A program made the position numbers and the translations under genes. The notes below the pieces were generated by a model. The model was given only the letters and a program-made list of their open reading frames with translations. It was not told the origin of the DNA and made no database searches. 64,000 bases of DNA. It comes from Heterodera schachtii (lineage: Eukaryota; Nematoda; Chromadorea; Rhabditida; Heteroderidae). Below are positions 36,898 through 49,500 of this stretch, piece after piece (within the stretch, counting starts at the first letter, position 1; each line of letters opens with the position of its first letter). Location: contig SIJG01000009.1 of assembly GCA_023374025.1 (NCBI GenBank), forward strand, positions 804,440-868,439. Direction: 5' to 3'.

Positions 36898-36973
36898 CTA
36901 ATGAAATAAATGCTGACAAACATTTTATAATTGTGGAATCGAAATTCAATGATCAATCGAATTGGGTGAGACT

Positions 36974-37321
36974 CATAAATAAAAAGGGGGGGGGGGGAGT
37001 CGGAAAAATTTTTTGCGAAAGGGTCGTTTTTGGGCTTTTTTAGCCGTTTTTTTTTTTGCTGCGCTCTTTTTCCGAAAAAATTTTCGTGAACAGAGGGGCC
37101 GCCGTGAAGAAATTTGAAGTTTTGGGTGTGGTTTGTTAACAGATTTCACCAAAAAAGACCAATTTTTGCGATTTTAAGCCGATTATTAAAAAAAAAATTG
37201 TGATTTTTGGGGTCCGGCGGTGCCGATAGGCGCCGCCGGGAAAAACTTCGGAATTTTTTAATGAATTTGTTAAGAAAATTTCAAAATTTGCGAACCTCCC
37301 CCCACCCCTAAAAAATGTATG
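36974..37321. mobile_element. hAT-like element at a splice donor, 348 bp
   Basis: Inverted ends CATAAATAAAAAGGGG and the inverse of CATACATTTTTTAGGGG. The exact 8-bp duplication GTGAGACT (36966-36973, 37322-37329) includes the 5' splice site of the host intron. The element contains hairpin copy 7 (37214-37239). Its position is a few bases from that of the element at 54033 in the paralogue. Confidence 0.82.
37214..37239 (-). repeat. GC-rich hairpin module, copy 7
   Basis: Exact inverse of copies 2 and 3. Confidence 0.75.
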
Positions 37322-38634
37322 GTGAGACTTAACATTCAATGAAAATTAAATAAATTTTAAATTTTAGAGTGAAAATGCTTTGTTTTTTCGGGATTTGTCA
37401 AAGGATTAGCGACAAATTTTGAGAAATTTTTTAAAATGGCTAAAGAACATTCGGATTATTTATGTCGAAAGCAAATATCAATTTGTATGATGGACATTTG
37501 ATCTCATTGGGATTAAGCGAAATTGAGAAAATGAAAAAACACTTGGCACAAAAAAATGAAGCCCACCTTGGCATTATGTATTTGATGAGAGAGAATTGGC
37601 AATGTGCCGAAATTGGAGAGGAGTTGAAAGAAAAGTGCCAAAAATATCGAAAATATTTGGACATTTTATATGAATATTTATTCGGATTGTATGCTGAAGG
37701 TTTATTTGAGTTTTACATAATTTTGTATTTTTTTCATTTATTAAAATTATAATGATAATAATTAATGATTTATTAACCCAAATTTTTTAAAAATATACCC
37801 CTAAGAAATGAAAAATTTCTCAAAAATTAATCTCCAAAATGTATTTAATTATTTACTTGACAATAATTTTAAATTTAAAAAGTTATGTCTTGACAATAAT
37901 TTTAAATTTAATAAATTATGTATCAAAATACTGATTTGGCTGAATTTTGTTCCTTTTGGATAAAATTTTACGATTTACACCCTCCTCCCCCCTAAATTTG
38001 AGAGTTTTTACCAACTATTTTTCCATTTTTAGCACCTGTTTTCGGTTTTTTTTAGAACCTAAAAATATATGCAATAAAATAATAATGATAATAATTTATT
38101 AAGCAAAAACTCCAAAAATGTCAAAACAATTGCCACCATTGGTGAAGCCAATATTTATTATGGAATCTGTTCCGTATTGTTTGATTTTAGTTGTCAAATG
38201 TCTGAATGATCATTCAAAAATGCTTTGGAAAAAAGGTGAAAAAAACATTTTATGAATCAAAATTGATAAATGAGGAGGAATTAAATTTTGCAATTAAAGA
38301 GGAGAAAAATTATTGGTCCCATAAAATTAAATCAAAGGGAAAACAAATAATTTTAATGGGCCAAAAAACGGACATTGAAACAATTCGGAAAGAATTTGAT
38401 CAAAAAATGAAAAAAATGTATAAAAATACGAAAAGAAATGCCAAGAAAGAGCAGGCGAAAGTGGATAAAGCAATTCAAAATGCATCAAATTATGTTGAAA
38501 AACAAGGTCTGAGAAATGGATTTGATCACATATTTGGCACTTTTATTTCCTCTCCATTTCACAAAAAATCATTCATTAATTTTTTCTTTTGATTGTTTTT
38601 TTTTTTAAATTTTTCGCTATTTCTTTCGAATTAT

Positions 38635-39040
38635 TCTGTCGGTGCCGGGTCGGTACTCAAAAAACCATCAAATGGAAAATTTTTGACAGAAAATTATTCA
38701 CAACTTTGCTCAAAAGCAACCAAATTTTAAAATCTTGATATCGTTTTCGATAGACCTAAGTGTTTTCTATTATCCTGCAAAATTTAAAAAAAATTGTTAA
38801 GTTCAAAAAAAAAAGTTATGACCTGAGAAACACAAAAAACCAAGTTTTTTTTTAAACATTTTTTGTCATAACTTTCTTTCAATTTAACGAAATTTGAAAT
38901 TTTGTAGATAATTGAAAACACTAGGCTATCAAATAATATCAAGGTTTTTAAATTTACTTACATTTGAGCAAAGTTATAAAAAAAAATAAAAAAAAATTCA
39001 TTTGGTTTATTGAGAAACGTCATACCACCATTCTGTCCTG
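38635..39040. repeat. Imperfect foldback sequence
   Basis: ACAACTTTGCTCAAA (38700-38714) and AAAGTTATGAC (38812-38822) have imperfect inverse partners at 38963-38977 and 38868-38878. The spacer is short. Arms are about 130 bases and diverged; outer ends are uncertain. Confidence 0.45.
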
Positions 39041-39877
39041 TTTTTCAATATTTTCAGTTTTGTTTGTTTTTTTTATTTTCATTTTTTCATTTTAAGCGTA
39101 TAATCAGCCAAATGAATCAGCAAAAAAAAAAAAAAAAAATCATTGGACGAATTTGCCGACCACCATCAGCAGACTCTCATCCGTGCTAATAGCTTCAAAA
39201 ATGGAAAGGATTCATCAGTCATTTCGTTTTTGGTGTCCTATTTTATTTATGAAAGCCATTCAGTCCATTAAACACTCATTAGAAAAAATAAATTATTATT
39301 GTAAGATTGCCATTACAATTCAAATTTAATTGCTTTTCATTTACTAATTAATTATTTAGTAGAGTGATTAAAATTTGAGACATTTTAAAGAATATAAAAT
39401 CTTTACTTTAAATAATAATAAGAAGGCTGGCAATTTTATGTAAGAATATTTACAAAATATGTATTAAAAAAAATCCCGAAATAAGAAAGAAATATGTACA
39501 AAAAACCCAAATATATATATCAAAACGTAAAAATTTTTAAAATATTTATTTTTTGGGAAAATATTCTTCCTAAAGGGTGAAATCGACAAAAAATGCCAAA
39601 AAAAATTACCTAAATTAGCTTAGAATCACATTTTATATATATTAAAAAATTTATTTTTGGTATTTTTAGGGTTAGGGGTACATTTTCAAAAAAATATTTA
39701 TTTTTTCACAAGAAATTTCTATAATTTTCATAAATTCTCAAAATACGTAAAAAATGAAAATATTTATTTACATAAAATTGACATCCATATTAATTGCTTT
39801 TGATTTACTAATTAATTATTTAGTGGAAAAACGTAAATTTTAAAAAAATAAAATCTTTTTCTTAATAAATCGGTACA
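39041..39877. other. AT-rich upstream region of the Cys-rich gene
   Basis: No gene seen. A TACTAATTAATTATTTAGT block occurs twice (about 39342-39360 and 39807-39825). Any promoter cannot be defined. Confidence 0.4.
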
Positions 39878-41423
39878 ATGGCTCCACAATTGCAATTTTT
39901 TGCTGCTTTCCTGTCCTTCTTCATCACCGACCTTTTGATTTCCTCTTCTGCTGCTGTTGACAGTGGTGGGATTTTCAAATTTTCAATTTTTTCGCAAATA
40001 TCGCATTTTTTGAAAAAATTTAATTAATCCAAATTTCAATTTCATAATATTGCACTTAAAAGTGAAAATGATAACCTGTGACCATCATCTTTGATACAAA
40101 ATCTTAAAACCATAAGAAATACACACAAAAAAATATATAAGAATTTCGAGAAAATTCTGTAGAGGATATACAAAATTCCGACCATAAGTTTAATGTCGAA
40201 TTGCCGAAACTTAGAAAAAAATTCATTGAATTCTTTAAATACAAAAATGTTTGGCATTCATAGCCAATACATAAAAATTTGTACAGATGATCCTTGGCCC
40301 TGCTATAAGTCCATCCGCTATCACCGCGAAAGATGGGCGTCTCAAGAAATGAGTGAAGTAGCTGCCCACAATGGCATCACTGATAGAAAACCGGGTGACC
40401 AACACGTTATACAGCAGTGTGAAGGAGGGAAACGAACAACGGGATGCCAGACGATCACGTGCTATGAAAACGGTCCATTTTTGAGCACTGGGATTTTTTT
40501 CTGGGGTAGCAATGAAAATTTTCAAGACTGGAACATGACTGCCTGTCAAGATTTCATAGTGATCCCCCCTGATCCTGGTCCGGATAATTTTTGAAAAATT
40601 TTACCCGGATCAGGATCATGAAAAAACAGGATTTTTTCTGAATCTCGGTATGGGACAAGTTCTCGAATTCTGGTCCTGACCTTGGTTTCGGGTTTTTCCA
40701 ATTCCGGTCTCTAAATGCTAACAATTTTTCAGGCATTTTTGAAATTACGTAAAAATAATAATCAAAAATCTAAAATGTTTTTATTTTATTTATAATGGAA
40801 AATTCGTTTTGGATATATACTATTTAGTTTTATTTTTTTGTTTGTTCTAAAATTTCTTTTTAATAATACAAAATGTACTCCGTCATCTTTATTTTGTACA
40901 AAATTTAATGGATTGATGTGTAATTTTTTGAGAATTTTTTCCCGAGTTAGGCAATTTTTATGGGTACTTTTCGGTTTTGGTCCTACGCCTCAAAATGTTA
41001 AAAAATGTAATCAAAGGGCGCGCTGAAGGCATTTTAAGAGCGCCATATTTTGGGAGCATATATGCAAAAATAAAAGCAAAATTTCTTCAGATGGGTCCAC
41101 ATTGCGTCTTTTACAGTCCTCGGCCTTTGTTGACATTTTTTTAAATTTTAGGAGTGTAGGACCAAAACCGAAAAGTACCTTTTTATGGCCATATTTCTCG
41201 AATTTTTGGCCAAAATTTTACAGCTACCGGTAAGCCAATAATCGTCTACAACCATTGTGCACCAGCCATCGGCGGCTGTCATGACAATTTCACTGAGCTT
41301 TGCCAGGAAGAACGTGGTACGCGAGTGTGTGAAATTTGTGACAAAAAAGTTGGTGACGAACCGTGCAACAAAAACCGTATTGAAATGCCACCAAACCGTC
41401 ATGTTGAAATGTCATCGCCATAA
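39878..41423 (+). CDS. Secreted Cys-rich protein, three exons (possibly Ly6/ET-like)
   Basis: Exons 39878-39965, 40215-40544 and 41224-41423; introns are phase 1 and the 618 bases give 205 residues plus TAA. Residues 1-26 form a signal peptide (MAPQLQFFAAFLSFF, then small residues SSSAA). The mature part has 11 Cys (52, 59, 98, 107, 112, 151, 158, 166, 175, 178, 187) and ends its Cys pattern with VCEICDKKVGDEPCN. Known: many nematode extracellular Ly6/uPAR- or ET-module proteins finish with a C-x-C...CN pattern, so that fold is suggested, not proven. Odd: the same frame continues past the TAA (41421-41423) for 33 codons ending in LALLLLFWY and TAG (41523-41525), a GPI-signal-like hydrophobic tail. 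Either the anchor was lost by a nonsense change or a splice was missed. Intron 2 holds a MITE. Confidence 0.68.
40963..41179. mobile_element. GGTAC-type MITE in intron 2, 217 bp
   Basis: Ends GGTACTTTTCGGTTTTGG and CCAAAACCGAAAAGTACC, with a perfect 8-bp duplication TTTTTATG (40955-40962, 41180-41187). Same family as 14465-15027. The ends do not fit the hAT (C/T)A(A/G)NG rule; the superfamily is undecided (Merlin and others also give 8-9 bp duplications). Confidence 0.88.
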
Positions 41424-41523
41424 CCAATGGGTGCCAACAAAATATCGCTACCGTGTGCCATGCTGATGCTCATTGTTGGGGTGCCAATGATGCAGCTGGC
41501 GTTGCTTTTGCTTTTCTGGTACT

Positions 41524-41853
41524 AGGTCCACAAATTAGGGCCGGAAATTTGTGGCCAAAAAACGGGGGCAATGTGCCAAAAGTGGCAAACTTTCTAAGAT
41601 TAATTTATGTAATTTTTTAATGCCACCACCAATTGGCTCTTTTCTCGAATTTATAAATTCCTGAGACTTAAAGACATTTTTTCTATATTTTTTTTTGTAA
41701 ACTTCATATTATTTTTCAATTCTTGAATTGTAAATTTTTACATATTCCTTTCATCCGTATTTTATTTGAATTAAAATAAATTAATTTGGCAACTGATTCA
41801 GTCAGTAAATTTAACAATCAAAATCATGAAAAAATAATCATATTATAAATAAA
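41524..41853. other. 3' flank of the Cys-rich gene
   Basis: AT-rich; no clear gene or polyadenylation site could be assigned. Confidence 0.35.
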
Positions 41854-42505
41854 TAGGGTTGTAAATTATATGGACTAAAAAACGCTAAATATGGACATAA
41901 AATATGGACTAAAAAGGCCCGAAATATGGACTAAAAAGCCCAAAAATGGCCAAATATGGACCAAAATATGGACTAAAAATGCCAAAATATATGTTGTAAA
42001 CCCTCAAAAATCCCAAAAAAGGTGTGTATATTTAATATTTGCTTAATATAAATGAAAATTTTTTTTATTGTTGTTCGTTGTATCAAAAATACCTCCAAGT
42101 TTGCCGAAATTTCGAAAAAATTCTCATTAAAAAAAGAAATGTTCGCAAAATAATGGCAAAAATATTTATTAAAAATGCCAAAATGACGGACGAAAGCTCA
42201 AATTTTTCGTATTTTTGGGGGGTGTAATTTTTAAAAATTTCCAAAAAGTTGATCTTTAGGGGTGTATTTTTCTTTCTTTTTTTTTTTGCATTGTGAAAAT
42301 TTCCAAAAAATGGCCAAAATATGGACTAAAAACGCAAAAATGGCGAAATATGGATTTATTCCCGAAACCCCCAAAATATGGATTTATATGGACTAAAAAC
42401 CTTCACCTAATCAAAAAATTTAACGCAGAAATGCTATTTTTGAGCCCCTTTCTTCATAGCATATGCGCAGAAAACATATGTTAATCCATATAATTTACAA
42501 CCCTA
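41854..42505. mobile_element. hAT-like element, 652 bp
   Basis: Perfect ends TAGGGTTGTAAATTATATGG, with an exact 8-bp duplication TAAATAAA (41846-41853, 42506-42513). The interior repeats AAATATGGACTAAAAA. No transposase. Confidence 0.92.
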
Positions 42506-43234
42506 TAAATAAAACATAAAAATCTTTTATTTTTAAGAAATGGAAATTCATTTAATTTAATTTTTGCATTTTAATGTGTAGGGATGCGATTTTTAGTTAC
42601 GAAAATTCTCGAAATAGTTAACTAAAATAGTGAAGAAATAGTGAAATAAAAATATAAAAAGTGACGAATAGTAACATGCTTTTCAGCCAAAAATTAAGCA
42701 AAAATATTTTTCATTTAATTTTATATTAAATTATTCCTTCATCATTCAACGGGGTTGGGTTGGCACCTTCGCATCTTCAGACAAATGAAAAACTAACAAA
42801 AATAATTCAATAACAGAATGCTTTTTTTTGTTCTTTTTGGGTTTTGGGGTTATTTTTTAAAAATTTTATTAAAGATATTGAACTTTCAAAAAATGAGTTG
42901 ATGATGTATTTGAACAAGATTCTTATACAATTTGAACTTTTTGCTTCATGGAATCAGTCGATTAATCCATTTTGCTCACTGACAATTTCAAAATTCTAAT
43001 CATTTTTTCCATCCTTGGCATATTTTTGATCAAAGTTGACGAAGTTTTTATTTAGTTCCCCAAAAATAACTGTTTAAAGGTTTGTTTATTGTAGAGTGTT
43101 TGAAAAATTGCTAAAAATTAAAATTAAATTCTATATCTTAAAAAATGAATTAATTTCAAATAGTAAATATATAAATTCGTATAGTCAATAGCGATAAAAA
43201 AATTTTTTCAAATTTTCACCATTTGAAATGAAGG

Positions 43235-43350
43235 TATTTTCCACCAAAAAAAATGGGAAACAGAAGCAATTTTCGAAAAAATTTGGCATTTGCGAGAAAC
43301 ATTCATTCAATGATAAAAGGAATTTGGCATTGAAATGGGCAAAAATTTAA
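43235..43350 (+). pseudogene. Fragment of the HTH-repeat family
   Basis: The plus strand reads NGKQKQFSKKFGICEKHSF, matching NGKQKQFTKELGISEETL of the intact modules, followed by a shifted remnant of the KKEFGIEMGK segment. Surrounded by AT-rich DNA about 250 bases before the satellite array. Confidence 0.6.
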
Positions 43351-43594
43351 ATTAATCAAAAATGATTATTTATTTGTTTTCAATAAATTCAGAAAATTAG
43401 ATTTTTAATTTAAAGATGTGAAAGCAATCATTTTAAGAAAGACCAAAAATAAATGTCAAAATTTGAATTAAATATGCAGAAATTCGCCGAACGGTTTGGG
43501 AATTTATATTAAAAATTGGCCAAAAAACATGCCAAATTTGTGTTAAAGGCCCGAAAATAGAAAAAGAAATATGATTAAAAAACCAAAATAAAGA

Positions 43595-46500
43595 AGGGAG
43601 ATAGGTAAAAAGAACAGATTTTTATACAAAGCCCTTTCAAGAATTAAAGACAACGAAAATCCACTGAATTCCACCAAATGCTGGAGAGGGTTAGACAGTG
43701 TAAAACATTTGGGTAAAATAATACAATGAGCTAAAGGCAAATAGAAGGCCTCAATAAAATAAACAATTAAATCAAACACTTCGTTAGAAAATTCAACAGA
43801 TTAACACCTGAATTCTAGGATGAGTGCGCGGACTTGGGTTAGGACATAGACGATCGGAGGGAGATAGGAAAAAGGAACATATTTTTATTTAAAGCCAACT
43901 CAAGAATTAAAGACAACGAAAATCCACTGAATTCCACCAAATGCTGGAGAGGGTTTGACAGTGTAAAACATTTGGGTAAAATAATACAATGAGCTAAAGG
44001 CAAATAGAAGGCCTCAATAAAATAAACAATTAAATCAAACACTTCGTTAGAAAATTCAACAGATTAACACCTGAATTCTAGGATGAGTGCGCGGACTTGG
44101 GTTAGGACATAGACGATCGGAGGGAGATAGGAAAAAGGAACATATTTTTATTTAAATTAGACAGTGTAAAACATTTGGGTAAAATAATACAATGAGCTAA
44201 AGGCAAATAGAAGGCCTCAATAAAATAAACAATTAAATCAAACACTTCGTTAGAAAATTCAACAGATTAACACCTGAATTCTAGGATGAGTGCGCGGACT
44301 TGGGTTAGGACATAGACGATCGGAGGGAGATAGGAAAAAGGAACATATTTTTATTTAAAGCCAACTCAAGAATTAAAGACAACGAAAATCCACTGAATTC
44401 CACCAAATGCTGGAGAGGGTTTGACAGTGTAAAACATTTGGGTAAAATAATACAATGAGCTAAAGGCAAATAGAAGGCCTCAATAAAATAAACAATTAAA
44501 TCAAACACTTCGTTAGAAAATTCAACAGATTAACACCTGAATTTTAGGATGAGTGCGCGGACTTGGGTTAGGACATAGACGATCGGAGGGAGATAGGAAA
44601 AAGGAACATATTTTTATTTAAAGCCAACTCAAGAATTAAAGACAACGAAAATCCACTGAATTCCACCAAATGCTGGAGAGGGTTTGACAGTGTAAAACAT
44701 TTGGGTAAAATAATACAATGAGCTAAAGGCAAATAGAAGGCCTCAATAAAATAAACAATTAAATCAAACACTTCGTTAGAAAATTCAACAGATTAACACC
44801 TGAATTCTAGGATGAGTGCGCGGACTTGGGTTAGGACATAGACGATCGGAGGGAGATAGGAAAAAGGAACATATTTTTATTTAAAGCCAACTCAAGAATT
44901 AAAGACAACGAAAATCCACTGAATTCCACCAAATGCTGGAGAGGGTTTGACAGTGTAAAACATTTGGGTAAAATAATACAATGAGCTAAAGGCAAATAGA
45001 AGGCCTCAATAAAATAAACAATTAAATCAAACACTTCGTTAGAAAATTCAACAGATTAACACCTGAATTTTAGGATGAGTGCGCGGACTTGGGTTAGGAC
45101 ATAGACGATCGGAGGGAGATAGGAAAAAGGAACATATTTTTATTTAAAGCCAACTCAAGAATTAAAGACAACGAAAATCCACTGAATTCCACCAAATGCT
45201 GGAGAGGGTTAGACAGTGTAAAACATTTGGGTAAAATAATACAATGAGCTAAAGGCAAATAGAAGGCCTCAATAAAATAAACAATTAAATCAAACACTTC
45301 GTTAGAAAATTCAACAGATTAACACCTGAATTCTAGGATGAGAGCGCGGACTTGGGTTAGGACATAGACGATCGGAGGGAGATAGGAAAAAGGAACATAT
45401 TTTTATTTAAAGCCAACTCAAGAATTAAAGACAACGAAAATCCACTGAATTCCACCAAATGCTGGAGAGGGTTAGACAGTGTAAAACATTTGGGTAAAAT
45501 AATACAATGAGCTAAAGGCAAATAGAAGGCCTCAATAAAATAAACAATTAAATCAAACACTTCGTTAGAAAATTCAACAGATTAACACCTGAATTCTAGG
45601 ATGAGTGCGCGGACTTGGGTTAGGACATAGACGATCGGAGGGAGATAGGAAAAAGGAACATATTTTTATTTAAAGCCAACTCAAGAATTAAAGACAACGA
45701 AAATCCACTGAATTCCACCAAATGCTGGAGAGGGTTTGACAGTGTAAAACATTTGGGTAAAATAATACAATGAGCTAAAGGCAAATAGAAGGCCTCAATA
45801 AAATAAACAATTAAATCAAACACTTCGTTAGAAAATTCAACAGATTAACACCTGAATTCTAGGATGAGTGCGCGGACTTGGGTTAGGACATAGACGATCG
45901 GAGGGAGATAGGAAAAAGGAACATATTTTTATTTAAAGCCAACTCAAGAATTAAAGACAACGAAAATCCACTGAATTCCACCAAATGCTGGAGAGGGTTA
46001 GACAGTGTAAAACATTTGGGTAAAATAATACAATGAGCTAAAGGCAAATAGAAGGCCTCAATAAAATAAACAATTAAATCAAACACTTCGTTAGAAAATT
46101 CAACAGATTAACACCTGAATTCTAGGATGAGTGCGCGGACTTGGGTTAGGACATAGACGATCGGAGGGAGATAGGAAAAAGGAACATATTTTTATTTAAA
46201 TTAGACAGTGTAAAACATTTGGGTAAAATAATACAATGAGCTAAAGGCAAATAGAAGGCCTCAATAAAATAACAATTAAATCAAACACTTCGTTAGAAAA
46301 TGCAACAGATTAACACCTGAATTCTAGGATGAGTGCGCGGACTTGGGTTAGGACATAGACGATCGGAGGGAGATAGGAAAAAGGAACATATTTTTATTTA
46401 AAGCCAACTCAAGAATTAAAGACAACGAAAATCCACTGAATTCCACCAAATGCTGGAGAGGGTTTGACAGTGTAAAACATTTGGGTAAAATAATACAATG

Positions 46501-49500
46501 AGCTAAAGGCAAATAGAAGGCCTCAATAAAATAAACAATTAAATCAAACACTTCGTTAGAAAATTCAACAGATTAACACCTGAATTCTAGGATGAGTGCG
46601 CGGACTTGGGTTAGGACATAGACGATCGGAGGGAGATAGGAAAAAGGAACATATTTTTATTTAAAGCCAACTCAAGAATTAAAGACAACGAAAATCCACT
46701 GAATTCCACCAAATGCTGGAGAGGGTTTGACAGTGTAAAACATTTGGGTAAAATAATACAATGAGCTAAAGGCAAATAGAAGGCCTCAATAAAATAAACA
46801 ATTAAATCAAACACTTCGTTAGAAAATTCAACAGATTAACACCTGAATTCTAGGATGAGTGCGCGGACTTGGGTTAGGACATAGACGATCGGAGGGAGAT
46901 AGGAAAAAGGAACATATTTTTATTTAAAGCCAACTCAAGAATTAAAGACAACGAAAATCCACTGAATTCCACCAAATGCTGGAGGGGGTTAGACAGTGTA
47001 AAACATTTGGGTAAAATAATACAATGAGCTAAAGGCAAATAGAAAGCATCAATAAAATAAACAATTAAATCAAACACTTCGTTAGAAAATTCAACAGATT
47101 AACACCTGAATTCTAGGATGAGTGCGCGGACTTGGGTTAGGACATAGACGATCGGAGGGAGATAGGAAAAAGGAACATATTTTTATTTAAAGCCAACTCA
47201 AGAATTAAAGACAACGAAAATCCACTGAATTCCACCAAATGCTGGAGAGGGTTAGACAGTGTAAAACATTTGGGTAAAATAATACAATGAGCTAAAGGCA
47301 AATAGAAGGCCTCAATAAAATAAACAATTAAATCAAACACTTCGTTAGAAAATTCAACAGATTAACACCTGAATTCTAGGATGAGTGCGCGGACTTGGGT
47401 TAGGACATAGACGATCGGAGGGAGATAGGAAAAAGGAACATATTTTTATTTAAAGCCAACTCAAGAATTAAAGACAACGAAAATCCACTGAATTCCACCA
47501 AATGCTGGAGAGGGTTAGACAGTGTAAAACATTTGGGTAAAATAATACAATGAGCTAAAGGCAAATAGAAGGCCTCAATAAAATAAACAATTAAATCAAA
47601 CACTTCGTTAGAAAATTCAACAGATTAACACCTGAATTCTAGGATGAGTGCGCGGACTTGGGTTAGGACATAGACGATCGGAGGGAGATAGGAAAAAGGA
47701 ACATATTTTTATTTAAAGCCAACTCAAGAATTAAAGACAACGAAAATCCACTGAATTCCACCAAATGCTGGAGAGGGTTAGACAGTGTAAAACATTTGGG
47801 TAAAATAATACAATGAGCTAAAGGCAAATAGAAGGCCTCAATAAAATAAACAATTAAATCAAACACTTCGTTAGAAAATTCAACAGATTAACACCTGAAT
47901 TCTAGGATGAGTGCGCGGACTTGGGTTAGGACATAGACGATCGGAGGGAGATAGGAAAAAGGAACATATTTTTATTTAAAGCCAACTCAAGAATTAAAGA
48001 CAACGAAAATCCACTGAATTCCACCAAATGCTGGAGAGGGTTAGACAGTGTAAAACATTTGGGTAAAATAATACAATGAGCTAAAGGCAAATAGAAGGCC
48101 TCAATAAAATAAACAATTAAATCAAACACTTCGTTAGAAAATTCAACAGATTAACACCTGAATTCTAGGATGAGTGCGCGGACTTGGGTTAGGACATAGA
48201 CGATCGGAGGGAGATAGGAAAAAGGAACATATTTTTATTTAAAGCCAACTCAAGAATTAAAGACAACGAAAATCCACTGAATTCCACCAAATGCTGGAGA
48301 GGGTTAGACAGTGTAAAACATTTGGGTAAAATAATACAATGAGCTAAAGGCAAATAGAAGGCCTCAATAAAATAAACAATTAAATCAAACACTTCGTTAG
48401 AAAATTCAACAGATTAACACCTGAATTCTAGGATGAGTGCGCGGACTTGGGTTAGGACATAGACGATCGGAGGGAGATAGGAAAAAGGAACATATTTTTA
48501 TTTAAAGCCAACTCAAGAATTAAAGACAACGAAAATCCACTGAATTCCACCAAATGCTGGAGAGGGTTTGACAGTGTAAAACATTTGGGTAAAATAATAC
48601 AATGAGCTAAAGGCAAATAGAAGGCCTCAATAAAATAAACAATTAAATCAAACACTTCGTTAGAAAATTCAACAGATTAACACCTGAATTCTAGGATGAG
48701 TGCGCGGACTTGGGTTAGGACATAGACGATCGGAGGGAGATAGGAAAAAGGAACATATTTTTATTTAAAGCCAACTCAAGAATTAAAGACAACGAAAATC
48801 CACTGAATTCCACCAAATGCTGGAGAGGGTTAGACAGTGTAAAACATTTGGGTAAAATAATACAATGAGCTAATGCGCAAATAGAAGGCCTCAATAAAAT
48901 AAACAATTAAATCAAACACTTCGTTAGAAAATTCAACAGATTAACACCTGAATTCTAGGATGAGTGCGCGGACTTGGGTTAGGACATAGACGATCGGAGG
49001 GAGATAGGAAAAAGGAACATATTTTTATTTAAAGCCAACTCAAGAATTAAAGACAACGAAAATCCACTGAATTCCACCAAATGCTGGAGAGGGTTAGACA
49101 GTGTAAAACATTTGGGTAAAATAATACAATGAGCTAAAGGCAAATAGAAGGCCTCAATAAAATAAACAATTAAATCAAACACTTCGTTAGAAAATTCAAC
49201 AGATTAACACCTGAATTCTAGGATGAGTGCGCGGACTTGGGTTAGGACATAGACGATCGGAGGGAGATAGGAAAAAGGAACATATTTTTATTTAAAGCCA
49301 ACTCAAGAATTAAAGACAACGAAAATCCACTGAATTCCACCAAATGCTGGAGAGGGTTTGACAGTGTAAAACATTTGGGTAAAATAATACAATGAGCTAA
49401 AGCCAAATAGAAGGCCTCAATAAAATAAACAATTAAATCAAACACTTCGTTAGAAAATTCAACAGATTAACACCTGAATTCTAGGATGAGTGCGCGGACT

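Larger units (their letters stand above)
35925..38592 (+). pseudogene. Decayed paralogue of the two-module secreted gene
   Basis: Exon-like blocks match the gene at 53188: 35925-36344 plus 36906-36965 (GPIIY, LMNEERLNY, NESLDGII, DNPWKANE), 37368-37699 (MRENWQC, CQKYRKYLDILYEYLF) and 38104-38592 (SKQLPPLVKPIFI to ISSPFHKK). Intron positions and phases agree with that gene. Breaks: a hAT element splits the first block, two extra T near 37380 shift the frame, another shift precedes the MRENWQC block, and one more falls after KGEKNIL (about 38250). The first module's N-terminus and signal exon are missing; upstream DNA is repeat-derived. It lies downstream of HTH copy D. Confidence 0.75.
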
